Part shown: in pieces, positions 26,784-34,798 of the stretch | How positions within the stretch are numbered: position 1 is the stretch's first letter | Layout of the letters: every line of letters begins with the position of its first letter | Source of the DNA: Bradyrhizobium sp. RD5-C2 | Lineage (GTDB): Bacteria; Pseudomonadota; Alphaproteobacteria; Rhizobiales; Xanthobacteraceae | Direction: 5' to 3' | Assembly: GCF_019972155.1 (NCBI RefSeq) | Contig: NZ_BOVL01000002.1 | Location: forward strand, 1-64,000 | Length of the DNA: 64,000 nt | Position numbers and translations under genes: made by a program | Notes under the pieces: model-generated | Databases searched by the model: none | What the model was told of the DNA's origin: nothing | The model's input: the letters and a program-made list of their open reading frames with translations, nothing else

Positions 26784-27491
26784 TCAGCCCGGCGGATTGA
26801 ACGTCCGTGCAAAGAACACCGGCGACCTGGCCTTCTTCAACCGGTAGAGCTGCGCCGGCCGGTTCGGTCCCTTGCGCATCTTCGCGACTGGTTCGATCAG
26901 ATCGGCGGCGAGCATACGGGTGCGGAAGGCGCTTTTCTCCAACGGACGATCGAGCACGATCTCATAGGTCCGCTGCAGTTCCGGCAGCGTGAATTCCGGC
27001 GGCATCAGATAGGCGGGCAGCGAGGTATACTCGACCTTGCTCCGCAAACGCTGCACCGCGGCCTGCAGGATCTCGGCATGGTCGAAGGCAAGCTTCGGCC
27101 TCACTCTCTCGCCCTCGATCGCGAACCACTGCGCATCTGCGGCCAGCGCGCCGCCCGCGGCGTGTTCCGGCAGCAATGCGAAGTAGGCATGCGTCGCAGA
27201 CCAGCCGCGCGGATCCCTTGACGCGCTGCCCCAGCTGCCGAGTTGCTCCAGATACGGACTGACCACGCCGGTCTTGTCCTTCAGCTTGCGCGCCGCGCAC
27301 GCTTCGAGGTCGCGATCGCCGGCGATATCGACGAAGCCGCCGGGCAAGGCCCAAGACCCTGGAAACGGCTCGGTTTCCGCTCTTGGGCGTTGAACCAACA
27401 GAACCTGAAGCGCGTCTGACCGTATGGCGAAAATGACGACGTCGACCGTCGTCAGCGGCCTCGGAAAGTCGAGTTCCGGCTTCTCGGGCAT
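26784..27491 (-). CDS. NrtR-like transcriptional regulator (degenerate Nudix plus winged helix)
   Basis: 235 residues. Residues about 10-150 form a Nudix domain; the Nudix box GFVDIAGDRDLEACAARKLKD lacks the REUxEE glutamates (RKLKDK), so it should sense rather than hydrolyse. The C-terminal third is a winged helix (LPELQRTYEIVLDRPLEKSAFRTRM) as in NrtR, the ADP-ribose-responsive repressor of NAD metabolism. The ATG at 27491 follows a GGGGAGAGC ribosome binding site. It is divergent from the SPFH/NAD kinase operon with a 21-bp palindrome between them, its likely operator. Confidence 0.88.
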   Translation of the reverse strand: MPEKPELDFPRPLTTVDVVIFAIRSDALQVLLVQRPRAETEPFPGSWALPGGFVDIAGDRDLEACAARKLKDKTGVVSPYLEQLGSWGSASRDPRGWSATHAYFALLPEHAAGGALAADAQWFAIEGERVRPKLAFDHAEILQAAVQRLRSKVEYTSLPAYLMPPEFTLPELQRTYEIVLDRPLEKSAFRTRMLAADLIEPVAKMRKGPNRPAQLYRLKKARSPVFFARTFNPPG

Positions 27492-27537
27492 GCTCTCCCC
27501 GCTTCCCCTGCTGGCGTGAACCTTCTCGCCGCCGGCC

Positions 27538-27573
27538 TTGACAATAACATACTTAGTTGTACAGTGCAACTAA
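27538..27573 (+). promoter_or_regulatory. Promoter of the SPFH/NAD-kinase operon with NrtR-type operator
   Basis: TTGACA at 27538-27543 and TACAGT at 27560-27565 are 16 bp apart and face the SPFH gene. A palindrome with perfect 7-bp arms, TTAGTTG (27553-27559) and CAACTAA (27567-27573), covers the spacer and -10. ACTTAGTTG recurs 22 bp further at 27573-27581, two helical turns away, which suggests a second half-site. Confidence 0.65.
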
Positions 27574-27611
27574 CTTAGTTGCCTAGACACACTTACTTAG
27601 GAGTGCACGCC

Positions 27612-28655
27612 ATGTTCGGTCTCCGCTTCATCAAGGCCCAGCCGACCACCTATCTCATGAAGTACCGCCGCGGGGCGGTGACCCAGCAGGGCGCCGGCCT
27701 GTCCGGCTTCTACTATGGGCCGGTCACCTCGCTGGTCGCGGTGCCGATCGGCAGCCGCGACGCCGCCTTCATCTTCCAGCAGATCGCGCGCGACTTTCAG
27801 GCGCTGACCATCCAGGGCCATGTCACCTACCGGATCAGCGAGCCGCAGAAGGCCGCCGCGATGCTCAACTTCACCCTCAAGGCCGACGGCAAGACCTACG
27901 AGTCCGACGACCCGGAGCAGCTGGCGCAGCGCATTCTCGCGACCGTCGAGGTGTTGGCGCAGCAGGCGGTGAAGGAACTCACCTTGAAGGAGGCGCTGCA
28001 GGCCGCCGATCGCATCGCCGGCCTGATCGAAAGCGGACTGCGCGCCCGCGCCGATATCGCCGCCCTCGGGCTCGAAATCCTCGGCGTCTCCATCCGCGGC
28101 GTGAAGCCGACGCCGGACACCGCCAAGGCGCTGGAGGCCGAGGCGCGCGAGGCGATCCTCAAGAGCGCGGACGAGGCGATCTTCGCGCGGCGCAACTTTG
28201 CGGTGGAGCAGGAACGCGCCATCCGCGAGAGCGAGCTCGACACCGAGATCGCGGTCGAGCAGAAAAAGCGCTCGATCCGGGAGACCCAGATGGATGCCGA
28301 AGCGAGCGTTGCGGCCAAGCAGGCCGAGCTGCGCGAGGCCGGCATGGTCGCCGACATCACGCTGGAGAGCAAGCGCAAGGATTTCGTCGGCCTCAACGCC
28401 GAGAACACCCGCACCTTGGCGGATGCCGAGGCCTATCGGGTCGGCGCGCTTATGAAGATCTTCGAGGGCGTCGACACCCGCGTGATCCAGGCGCTGGCCG
28501 CCGCCGGCATGCAGCCGGGGCAGCTGATCGCGCAGGCCTTCAGCGGCATCGCCGAAAAGGCCGAGAAGATCGGCCAGCTCAACGTCTCGCCCGACCTGCT
28601 CAACACGCTGCTGGAAAGGCCCGTCGTGGAGGCTCCCCGTGCCCGCCGACAATGA
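27612..28655 (+). CDS. SPFH/Band-7 domain protein
   Basis: 347 residues. The first 180 form an SPFH domain (TTYLMKYRRGAVTQQGAGLSGFYYG at the start; LGLEILGVSIRGVKPTPDT near its end). A long charged coiled coil follows (AEAREAILKSADEAIFARRNFAVEQERAI and on). There is no clear transmembrane helix, so membrane association would be peripheral. SPFH proteins assemble into large membrane-bound rings that scaffold partners. A TAGGAGTG site precedes the ATG at 27612. The stop lies 17 bases inside the next gene, coupling it to the NAD kinase-like enzyme. No direct functional assignment can be made. Confidence 0.88.
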   Translation: MFGLRFIKAQPTTYLMKYRRGAVTQQGAGLSGFYYGPVTSLVAVPIGSRDAAFIFQQIARDFQALTIQGHVTYRISEPQKAAAMLNFTLKADGKTYESDDPEQLAQRILATVEVLAQQAVKELTLKEALQAADRIAGLIESGLRARADIAALGLEILGVSIRGVKPTPDTAKALEAEAREAILKSADEAIFARRNFAVEQERAIRESELDTEIAVEQKKRSIRETQMDAEASVAAKQAELREAGMVADITLESKRKDFVGLNAENTRTLADAEAYRVGALMKIFEGVDTRVIQALAAAGMQPGQLIAQAFSGIAEKAEKIGQLNVSPDLLNTLLERPVVEAPRARRQ

Positions 28656-29574
28656 CCGCAAGATCGTCCTCGTCACCCGCAAGACGCGGCTCGAGGAGCT
28701 GATCGCCAAATACCTGACGGCGGCGCAGGCGCGATTCTATGTCGAGCATCTCGGCGCCGACTTCTCCGATTACCAGCGCGAGCACGATGTTTATCAGGCC
28801 GAGCGCCACGTCACCGTGCAGGCGCTGGAGCAATGGGGCCGTTACCAGGTGATCGACCGGAGCTTTCTGCCGAACTTCATTTTCGGCCCCTCCGACATCG
28901 TGGTGGCGCTTGGCCAGGACGGCGTCGTCGCCAACACGATGAAATATCTCGACGGCCATCCGCTGATCGGACTCAATCCGGATGCCGGACGCTACGACGG
29001 CATCCTGCTGCCCTTCGTGCCGCGCGACCTCCCTGCCCTGCTGCGCGAGGTCGCCGCGGACAGACGCGGCTACCAGGCAGTGACGATGGCCAAGGCCGCG
29101 CTCACCAACGGCCAGATCCTCTATGCCGTCAACGATCTCTTCATCGGCGCGCGCACGCATACATCAGCCGTCTACGAGATCGCCCTCGCCGACCGGAAGG
29201 AGCGACAGTCCTCGAGCGGCCTGATCGTCGCGACCGGGCTCGGCTCGACCGCCTGGTTCAAGAGCATCGTCACCGGTTCGCTCGCGATCGCAGGCAGCTT
29301 CGGCGGCGGCGCCGGCAGCCCGCCCTATCTGCCGCAGCCTTGGGACGCCGGCGCGCTGCGCTTTGCGGTGCGCGAGCCGTTTCCGAGCCGCACCTCGGAG
29401 GTCACGCTGGTCTGCGGCAACCTCGAACGCACCGAGCGCCTCAGCATCCGCTCGCTGATGCCCGAGAACGGCGTCATCTTCAGCGACGGCATCGAAGCCG
29501 ACCGGCTCGATTTCAACTCGGGAACGGAAGCCCAGATCACGGTCGCTGACCGCGAAGGCCGGCTGGTGGTGTAA
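28639..29574 (+). CDS. Diverged NAD kinase-like protein
   Basis: 311 residues from a GTG start with GGAGG upstream inside the SPFH gene. The ATP-NAD kinase fold is recognisable: VVALGQDGVV stands where NAD kinase has GGDG, VNDLFIGARTHTSA replaces the NE-rich motif, and SSGLIVATGLGSTAW matches the conserved TPTGSTAY region. It is therefore likely to phosphorylate NAD or a related diol substrate, but the first Gly of GGDG is missing (GQDG), so specificity may differ. Co-translation with an SPFH protein and control by an NrtR-like repressor tie it to NAD metabolism. Confidence 0.85.
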   Translation: MPADNDRKIVLVTRKTRLEELIAKYLTAAQARFYVEHLGADFSDYQREHDVYQAERHVTVQALEQWGRYQVIDRSFLPNFIFGPSDIVVALGQDGVVANTMKYLDGHPLIGLNPDAGRYDGILLPFVPRDLPALLREVAADRRGYQAVTMAKAALTNGQILYAVNDLFIGARTHTSAVYEIALADRKERQSSSGLIVATGLGSTAWFKSIVTGSLAIAGSFGGGAGSPPYLPQPWDAGALRFAVREPFPSRTSEVTLVCGNLERTERLSIRSLMPENGVIFSDGIEADRLDFNSGTEAQITVADREGRLVV

Positions 29575-29590
29575 GCCTGCCGCGCGCGGC

Positions 29591-29773
29591 TCACTGCGGC
29601 ACGGGATGCAGCCGCACCAGCTGATCGATCGACAGCCGCGCCTCGCGCTCCGTCAAGGGAAAGCGGACAATGATGTCCTGGCGCGCAAGCTGGCCCCACA
29701 GCGCGTCCGACGACCATTTCTGCGGCTCGGGGCCGCGCGGCCCATCAATCCAGATGAAATACCATTCCGTCAT
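29591..29773 (-). CDS. Small conserved-looking hypothetical protein
   Basis: 60 residues opening MTEWYFIWIDGPRGPEPQKW, with a charged C-terminal helix. Aromatic-rich beginning and normal codon use suggest a real protein rather than a shadow frame; a GGGAG lies about 15 bases upstream. No family is recognised. It converges with the NAD kinase-like gene. Confidence 0.55.
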   Translation of the reverse strand: MTEWYFIWIDGPRGPEPQKWSSDALWGQLARQDIIVRFPLTEREARLSIDQLVRLHPVPQ

Positions 29774-29863
29774 GAGCCGTGACCAAGCTCCCTCTCCGGA
29801 AGATTGTCCCTTCGCCGGCCAATCCGCAACGCCGGATTTTCGCGCCGACTTGCGGTTCAGGAG

Positions 29864-30319
29864 TTATTCGTACGGACGGCCGTCCTTATGCAGGAAGCGG
29901 CCGTCGGAACTCGGGCTCATCATGTCGATGTCGGAACAGGTGATGACGTCGGCACGTGAGCGCGAGCCGACCTCGAGATAGGTCGCCGTCATCTGCGACC
30001 GGTTGATCATGTGGTGGCCGTTGCCGGAATTCTTGGGGAATGCCGCGCAGTCACCGGCGCGCAGCACGGTCTCGCCGTCGTCCTCGACCAGCACCACCTC
30101 GCCCGCAAGCACATAGACGAACTCGTCTTCGTCCGAATGCCAATGGCGCTGGCTCGACCAGTTGCCCGGCGGCAGCCGCATCAGATTGACGCCGAAATCG
30201 GCGAGCCCGCCGGCGTCGCCGAGACGCTGCCGGGTTCGTTCCGCGCATGGTGCGGCGAACTCAGCGGGATAGCCGGAGCCCTTGCGTTCCGGCACTTTCG
30301 TCAGATCGATCTTCGGCAT
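29864..30319 (-). CDS. Cupin domain protein
   Basis: 151 residues with a single cupin barrel. Motif 1 is RHWHSDEDEFVYVLAGEVVLVED, giving two His and a Glu as metal ligands; motif 2 is GDCAAFPKNSGNGHHMINRS. Family members range from dioxygenases and isomerases to sugar-binding or storage proteins, so function is not assigned. It stands alone, leftward, with no signal peptide. Confidence 0.85.
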   Translation of the reverse strand: MPKIDLTKVPERKGSGYPAEFAAPCAERTRQRLGDAGGLADFGVNLMRLPPGNWSSQRHWHSDEDEFVYVLAGEVVLVEDDGETVLRAGDCAAFPKNSGNGHHMINRSQMTATYLEVGSRSRADVITCSDIDMMSPSSDGRFLHKDGRPYE

Positions 30320-30426
30320 GGCAGCGCCCCCAGGGCGATGACAGCAAGCGGATGCGTGACGTTGAGCGTGGATGTGCGGCTATCGCAACGGCTCGCCGGA
30401 ATTGTGACGCTTCACTTCATGCGACG

Positions 30427-30942
30427 TCAGGCGCGCCCGAGCAAGTCCTTCGCCATCAGGATGTCGTCGTAGTAGCGGCCGTCGATCTTCAGGGCATGCC
30501 TCTCCAGCCCGTACTCGACAAAGCCGGCGCGCCGGTAGAGCTCGCAGGCCGGCTCGTTGCCCTTCACCACGGCGAGTTGCACCAGCTCGACCGATTGCGC
30601 GGCGAGATCGAGCACGGCATCGACCAGGAGCCGCCCGACACCGGCGCGTCGCGCCTGCTGCCGCACATACATCCCGACCAGCATGCCCTTGTGCTGCTGT
30701 TTCGGCCCTTGCGCCGCGATGAAGCCGGCGATGCCGGCGAGTTCGCCGCCACGAAACGCCCCGATTATCGCCGCCCCATGCGCGAGCCTCTCCGCGAACC
30801 AGCCGACGGGATGCAGGCTCTCCGTCTCATACGCACTGCCGAACGCTTCAGGGCTCAAGCGCAGCGCCTCGAGGCGGATGTCGCGATAAAGCGCAGCGTC
30901 CGCAGGCAAGAGGCGGCGAATCTCGATGGAGTGGGTCGTCAT
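30427..30942 (-). CDS. GNAT family N-acetyltransferase
   Basis: 171 residues with the Gcn5-related fold. Motif A for acetyl-CoA is GMYVRQQARRAGVGRLLVDA; the C-terminal ELYRRAGFVEYG is also typical of the family. The acceptor amine is unknown. The gene is separated from the cupin gene by about 107 bp without evident features. Confidence 0.88.
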   Translation of the reverse strand: MTTHSIEIRRLLPADAALYRDIRLEALRLSPEAFGSAYETESLHPVGWFAERLAHGAAIIGAFRGGELAGIAGFIAAQGPKQQHKGMLVGMYVRQQARRAGVGRLLVDAVLDLAAQSVELVQLAVVKGNEPACELYRRAGFVEYGLERHALKIDGRYYDDILMAKDLLGRA

Positions 30943-31141
30943 TCCGTGTCCTGTCTCGGTCGCGGCAGCATGGCTGATCGATCGGCATTGTCGCTCGCAA
31001 TATCTATCGCGCGGCCAGCCTCTTCCAAAGAGGGTTGCAGCGGGTAAGCGATTCCACCTCTCATATCCGCGGCATCGGCCGTCGCATAGAGGTAGACTCC
31101 GGATGACGCTTGCCTGACACTGGCGCGTCGAGGAGAAGCCG

Positions 31142-31816
31142 ATGATTTTCTGGATCGCGAGTGTAGCTGGACTGGCGACCGCCTATCTTCTCGGTTCGAT
31201 ACCCGCGGGCTATCTGGCGGGGAAACTGCTCAGGGGTATCGACATCCGGGAGCACGGCTCCAAATCCACGGGGGCCACAAACGTGTTGCGAACCCTCGGC
31301 AAGTGGCCCGCATTGGCGGTCCTCCTGGTCGATGTGCTGAAGGGCGCGGCGGCGATCGCGTTTGCCCGCTGGTTTTATCCCTGGCTCGGGACATTACCGT
31401 CGGTCACGCCACCGACAGCGATCGATCTGCACACCTTGGAGCCTTGGGCAGTCTGCCTGGCTGGACTTGCCGTATTGTTGGGGCACAGCCGTTCGATCTG
31501 GCTGAATTTTACGGGCGGCAAATCCGCCGCGGCAGGGCTCGGCGTGTTGCTGGCGCTGTCCTGGCCGGTCGGTTTAGGCGCTGCCGCAGCCTTCGGCGTT
31601 GTACTGGCGCTTTCCCGGATGGTGTCGCTTGGTTCGATGCTGGCGGCGCTCACTGCGATCGCGCTGGTCTGCGCCTTGGAGCAGCCGCTGCCCTATCGGC
31701 TGCTGGTCATCGCTGGTGGCCTTTACGTGATCGCACGCCATCGTGCCAACATTCAGCGGCTGCTGGCCGGGACCGAGCCGCGGCTGGGATCATCGAAAGC
31801 GACTTCGCAAGGCTAG
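31142..31816 (+). CDS. plsY: Acyl-phosphate:glycerol-3-phosphate acyltransferase
   Basis: 224 residues, polytopic membrane protein of about five helices. It makes lysophosphatidic acid from acyl-phosphate and glycerol-3-phosphate, the first step of phospholipid synthesis. The three family motifs are visible: GSIPAGYLAGKLL, GSKSTGATNVLRTLG, and GHSRSIWLNFTGGKSAAAGLG. A GAGGAGAAGCCG site precedes the ATG. Its isolation from other lipid genes suggests it may be a second copy. Confidence 0.9.
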   Translation: MIFWIASVAGLATAYLLGSIPAGYLAGKLLRGIDIREHGSKSTGATNVLRTLGKWPALAVLLVDVLKGAAAIAFARWFYPWLGTLPSVTPPTAIDLHTLEPWAVCLAGLAVLLGHSRSIWLNFTGGKSAAAGLGVLLALSWPVGLGAAAAFGVVLALSRMVSLGSMLAALTAIALVCALEQPLPYRLLVIAGGLYVIARHRANIQRLLAGTEPRLGSSKATSQG

Positions 31817-31869
31817 CGTGTGCACTCAGAATGCGATCGCTGCCGCTAGCGGCAGCGCGCCCGAATCCG

Positions 31870-32697
31870 TCACGCCGTTCGATGTGCGCCTGAAATGGCC
31901 TCGATGACATCTGACGAATGCGTCACGAAGCCGAAGCATTTCTTGACGTTGAACAGGGTTGCTTCAACACAGTAGCCCGGCGAGGTCGTTGCGCAGCAAT
32001 CCTCGACCAGAAGGCAACCGTAGCCCAGGAAGTTCGCGTCGGTGAGCGAATGCAGCACGCACTGATCGGTGTTGACGCCGGCAAACAGGACCGTCTTGGT
32101 TCCGAGATTACGCAGAATGCTGTCCAGCGGCGTGTCCCAGAAGCCGCTGATCCGGTATTTGTCGACGTGAATGTCCTCGGGCTCCTGCTTCAATTCATCG
32201 ACAACGGCCGCGGCCCAACTGTCCTTCTGCAGCACACGCGCGCCGCTATCCGGCAATGGCTCGCCAAGCCCGATGCCGACGCCCTTCGGCTTGTAGAGAT
32301 GGAGCTGGTTGGGTGCCATGTTCTTCAGATCGGGCCGATTGCCCCAGTTCAGCCAAATGACGTGCACGCCGGCCTTTCGCAACACCGGGAGAAGCTTCTG
32401 CAGCGGCTCGATCGGCGCCCGATCCGGCGTGTAGTCGACTCCGAGATGATCGACCCATCCCTCCTTCGCACAGAAGTCGTTTTGCATGTCGACGACGATG
32501 AGAGCCGTGCGGTGCAGATCGACCGTCACCGTTTGCGGCTGCGCGTCGATCGTGACCGCCTTGGGCGGCGGCGGCGCCATCGCCATGTTGACGTTGGTGT
32601 CGTCGACCAGCCATTTGTAGCCGGGAGCAGACCCAAGGGGATTGGCCGTACCGGGCGCTGTGGATTCCGCGGCCTTTGCTAAAGTGGAACTCGTCAT
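31870..32697 (-). CDS. RutB-like cysteine hydrolase, isochorismatase superfamily
   Basis: 275 residues. The catalytic triad of the superfamily is visible: Asp in LIVVDMQNDF, Lys in VDKYRISGF, and Cys in VNTDQCVLHS. The segment FWDTPLDSILRNLGTKTVLFAG resembles RutB and related amidohydrolases that split carbamoyl groups from ureido acids; biuret hydrolase is another relative. A 60-residue N-terminal extension precedes the core. The ATG follows GGGAGGAAAGTCCG. It lies 71 bp after the BMP-type permease genes on the same strand, so it may be the last gene of the carbamoyltransferase operon, acting on an N-carbamoyl compound or an amide (inference). Confidence 0.88.
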   Translation of the reverse strand: MTSSTLAKAAESTAPGTANPLGSAPGYKWLVDDTNVNMAMAPPPPKAVTIDAQPQTVTVDLHRTALIVVDMQNDFCAKEGWVDHLGVDYTPDRAPIEPLQKLLPVLRKAGVHVIWLNWGNRPDLKNMAPNQLHLYKPKGVGIGLGEPLPDSGARVLQKDSWAAAVVDELKQEPEDIHVDKYRISGFWDTPLDSILRNLGTKTVLFAGVNTDQCVLHSLTDANFLGYGCLLVEDCCATTSPGYCVEATLFNVKKCFGFVTHSSDVIEAISGAHRTA

Positions 32698-32768
32698 CGG
32701 ACTTTCCTCCCTTGCCTATGTTTTCTTGGCTATGTTTTCTTGCCTATATTTTTTGACGTCTGTTGCGA

Positions 32769-33692
32769 TCAGCCGCCGCGTTCGAACGGAATGGTCAGGG
32801 CCGAGGGCTGTCGGCTTTTGCCGACGAAGCCCGCGATAGCGACCAGTGCCAGCAGATATGGCAGCAGCAACAGCAGCGCGACCGGCACATCGAGCTGCAA
32901 CGCCGGCACCAGGAATTGCAGCGCTGTCGCAAAGCCGAACAGCAGGCAGGCCGCCAGCGTGTACCAGGGATTCCAGCCGCCGAAGATCACCGCCGTGATC
33001 GCGAGATAGCCCGCCCCCTTGGTCATGTTCTCGGTGAACGTATTGCTGTCCGCGACCGACATGAACGCGCCGCCGAGGCCCGCCAGGATGCCGGCGTAGA
33101 GCACGCCGAGATAGCGCGTCTTCGCCACGCTAATGCCGGCCTTGTCCGCGGCGCGCGGATCCTCGCCGACCGCCCGCACCGCGAGCCCGAACGACGTGTA
33201 CTTCAGGATCAACCACGTCACGACGACCATCAGGATGCTGACATAGGCAAGGCCGGTCTGGTTCGCCAACGCCGGCCCGATCACCGGAATGCTGGCGAGC
33301 CACGGCAGATTGAGCTGCGCGAAGCCGGGAATCGGATCGCGCGACAGCGGTCCGAAGATCTCGCGGTAGAGGAACGTCGTCGTACCCAGCGCGAGGATGT
33401 TGAACCCGATCCCCACCACCAATTGATTTGCGCGCAGTGTCACGCTCAGCACGGCCTGGACTGCGGCAACCGCCATCGCGACCAGGACGCCGGCCGCCAC
33501 GCCGAGAAGCGGCGAGCCGGTCGCCCACGATGCCAGCGCCGCCGTGAAGGCCGACATCAGCATCATGCCATCGAGGCTGAGATTGAGCACGCCGGCGCGC
33601 TCGCTCAGCATCTCGCCCGTTGCGGCGAAGATGATCGGAACCGCAAGGCGAAGTCCGGAACCGATGAACACGGCCATTTGTTCGTCAATCAT
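32769..33692 (-). CDS. ABC transporter permease, nucleoside/BMP type (second permease)
   Basis: 307 residues, polytopic, of the branched-chain permease superfamily form found with BMP-family binding proteins (YufQ-like). It opens with the short MIDEQMAVFIGSGLRLAVPI and contains ERAGVLNLSLDGMMLMSAF, the coupling region typical of these permeases. It overlaps the first permease stop by ATGA. With the other permease and the ATPase it should form an importer for purine nucleosides, bases or related heterocycles; the local context argues for a ureide-type substrate. Confidence 0.9.
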   Translation of the reverse strand: MIDEQMAVFIGSGLRLAVPIIFAATGEMLSERAGVLNLSLDGMMLMSAFTAALASWATGSPLLGVAAGVLVAMAVAAVQAVLSVTLRANQLVVGIGFNILALGTTTFLYREIFGPLSRDPIPGFAQLNLPWLASIPVIGPALANQTGLAYVSILMVVVTWLILKYTSFGLAVRAVGEDPRAADKAGISVAKTRYLGVLYAGILAGLGGAFMSVADSNTFTENMTKGAGYLAITAVIFGGWNPWYTLAACLLFGFATALQFLVPALQLDVPVALLLLLPYLLALVAIAGFVGKSRQPSALTIPFERGG

Positions 33693-34798
33693 CGGGTTAC
33701 CTTTCGGTTGGTGAGGATCGCGGAGCCTGCAATGACGATGACGATCAGGCCCTGGCAGATCAGAACGACGGCGGACGGGACGTGCGCCGAGATTTCCATG
33801 TTGATGGATCCCGATCGCAGAAAGCCGAACAGCAACGCACCGATCACCACGCCGACGGCCGAGCCGCGCGACAACAGGCCAACCACCAGGCCGTCAAATC
33901 CGTATCCGGACGAGAAATCGCTCGTCAGATAGAACTGCTGGCCGAGGATCATGATCGCGCCGCCGAGACCGCCCAGGCCGCCAGAGACCGTCATGGCCAG
34001 GATCACGTACAAGCTCGTCCGCATGCCGGCACGACGGGAGGCCGTGGCATTCAGGCCGACGGCGCGCAGCCGCAGGCCGAGCGTGCTGTGCTTGAGTACC
34101 AGCCACACCACGACGACCGCGATCGCCGCGATCAGCAAACCGATATGGAGCGGTGATCCATTGTCGGGGAATAGCAGCGGCAGCTTGGTCGTATCCGGAA
34201 TCTCCGCCGATTCCGGCAGCGACGACACGTCGCTGATCGGCTTGCGCAGCAGGTGAAAGGATTCGACGGACCAGTAAACCAGCGGCAGCGCAATGAAGCT
34301 CAACAGCAGCGTGCTGATGACCTCGTTGGTGCCGCGTACCGCCTTGAGGAAGCCCGCGAGGCCGCCCCAGACGGCGCCGGCGATGGTCCCCACAGCAAGC
34401 GGCACGATGAACGCCAGTCCGAGCGGCAGGCCGCCGGCGCCGTGCAGGGCTGCCGCCGTCGCGAACATGCCGCCCATCGCGATCTGTCCCTCGCCGCCCA
34501 CATTGGTCAGGTTGGCACGGCTGGCGAAGATGAAGCCGAGGCCGACCAGCGCGAGGCTGATGGCGCGATTGATCGAGGCACCGATGTTGAAATCGCTTCC
34601 TGCCATGCCGTCCCAGAACGCCTCGATGGCCTCGAGGACGGATGCACCGGTGGCGGCGATGATGAGCAGGCCGATCCCGAGCGCGATGATGGTCGATATC
34701 ACCGGAACCAGAACCTGCAACGGCACGAGCTCGAGTCTTGCGCCCTTTGCGACCCGCGCAAGCTTCGGATTTTTCATAACCATGGCCAACCTAGACAT
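33689..34798 (-). CDS. ABC transporter permease, nucleoside/BMP type (first permease)
   Basis: 369 residues, polytopic (YufP-like), with an N-terminal helix LEVPVQLVLVPVISTIIALG-type region after a short basic tail and the conserved ANLTNVGGEGQIAMGGM cytoplasmic loop. It overlaps the end of the ATPase gene by 8 bp and the start of the second permease by 4 bp. Its partner proteins are encoded on either side, so the transporter is complete. Confidence 0.9.
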   Translation of the reverse strand: MSRLAMVMKNPKLARVAKGARLELVPLQVLVPVISTIIALGIGLLIIAATGASVLEAIEAFWDGMAGSDFNIGASINRAISLALVGLGFIFASRANLTNVGGEGQIAMGGMFATAAALHGAGGLPLGLAFIVPLAVGTIAGAVWGGLAGFLKAVRGTNEVISTLLLSFIALPLVYWSVESFHLLRKPISDVSSLPESAEIPDTTKLPLLFPDNGSPLHIGLLIAAIAVVVVWLVLKHSTLGLRLRAVGLNATASRRAGMRTSLYVILAMTVSGGLGGLGGAIMILGQQFYLTSDFSSGYGFDGLVVGLLSRGSAVGVVIGALLFGFLRSGSINMEISAHVPSAVVLICQGLIVIVIAGSAILTNRKVTR

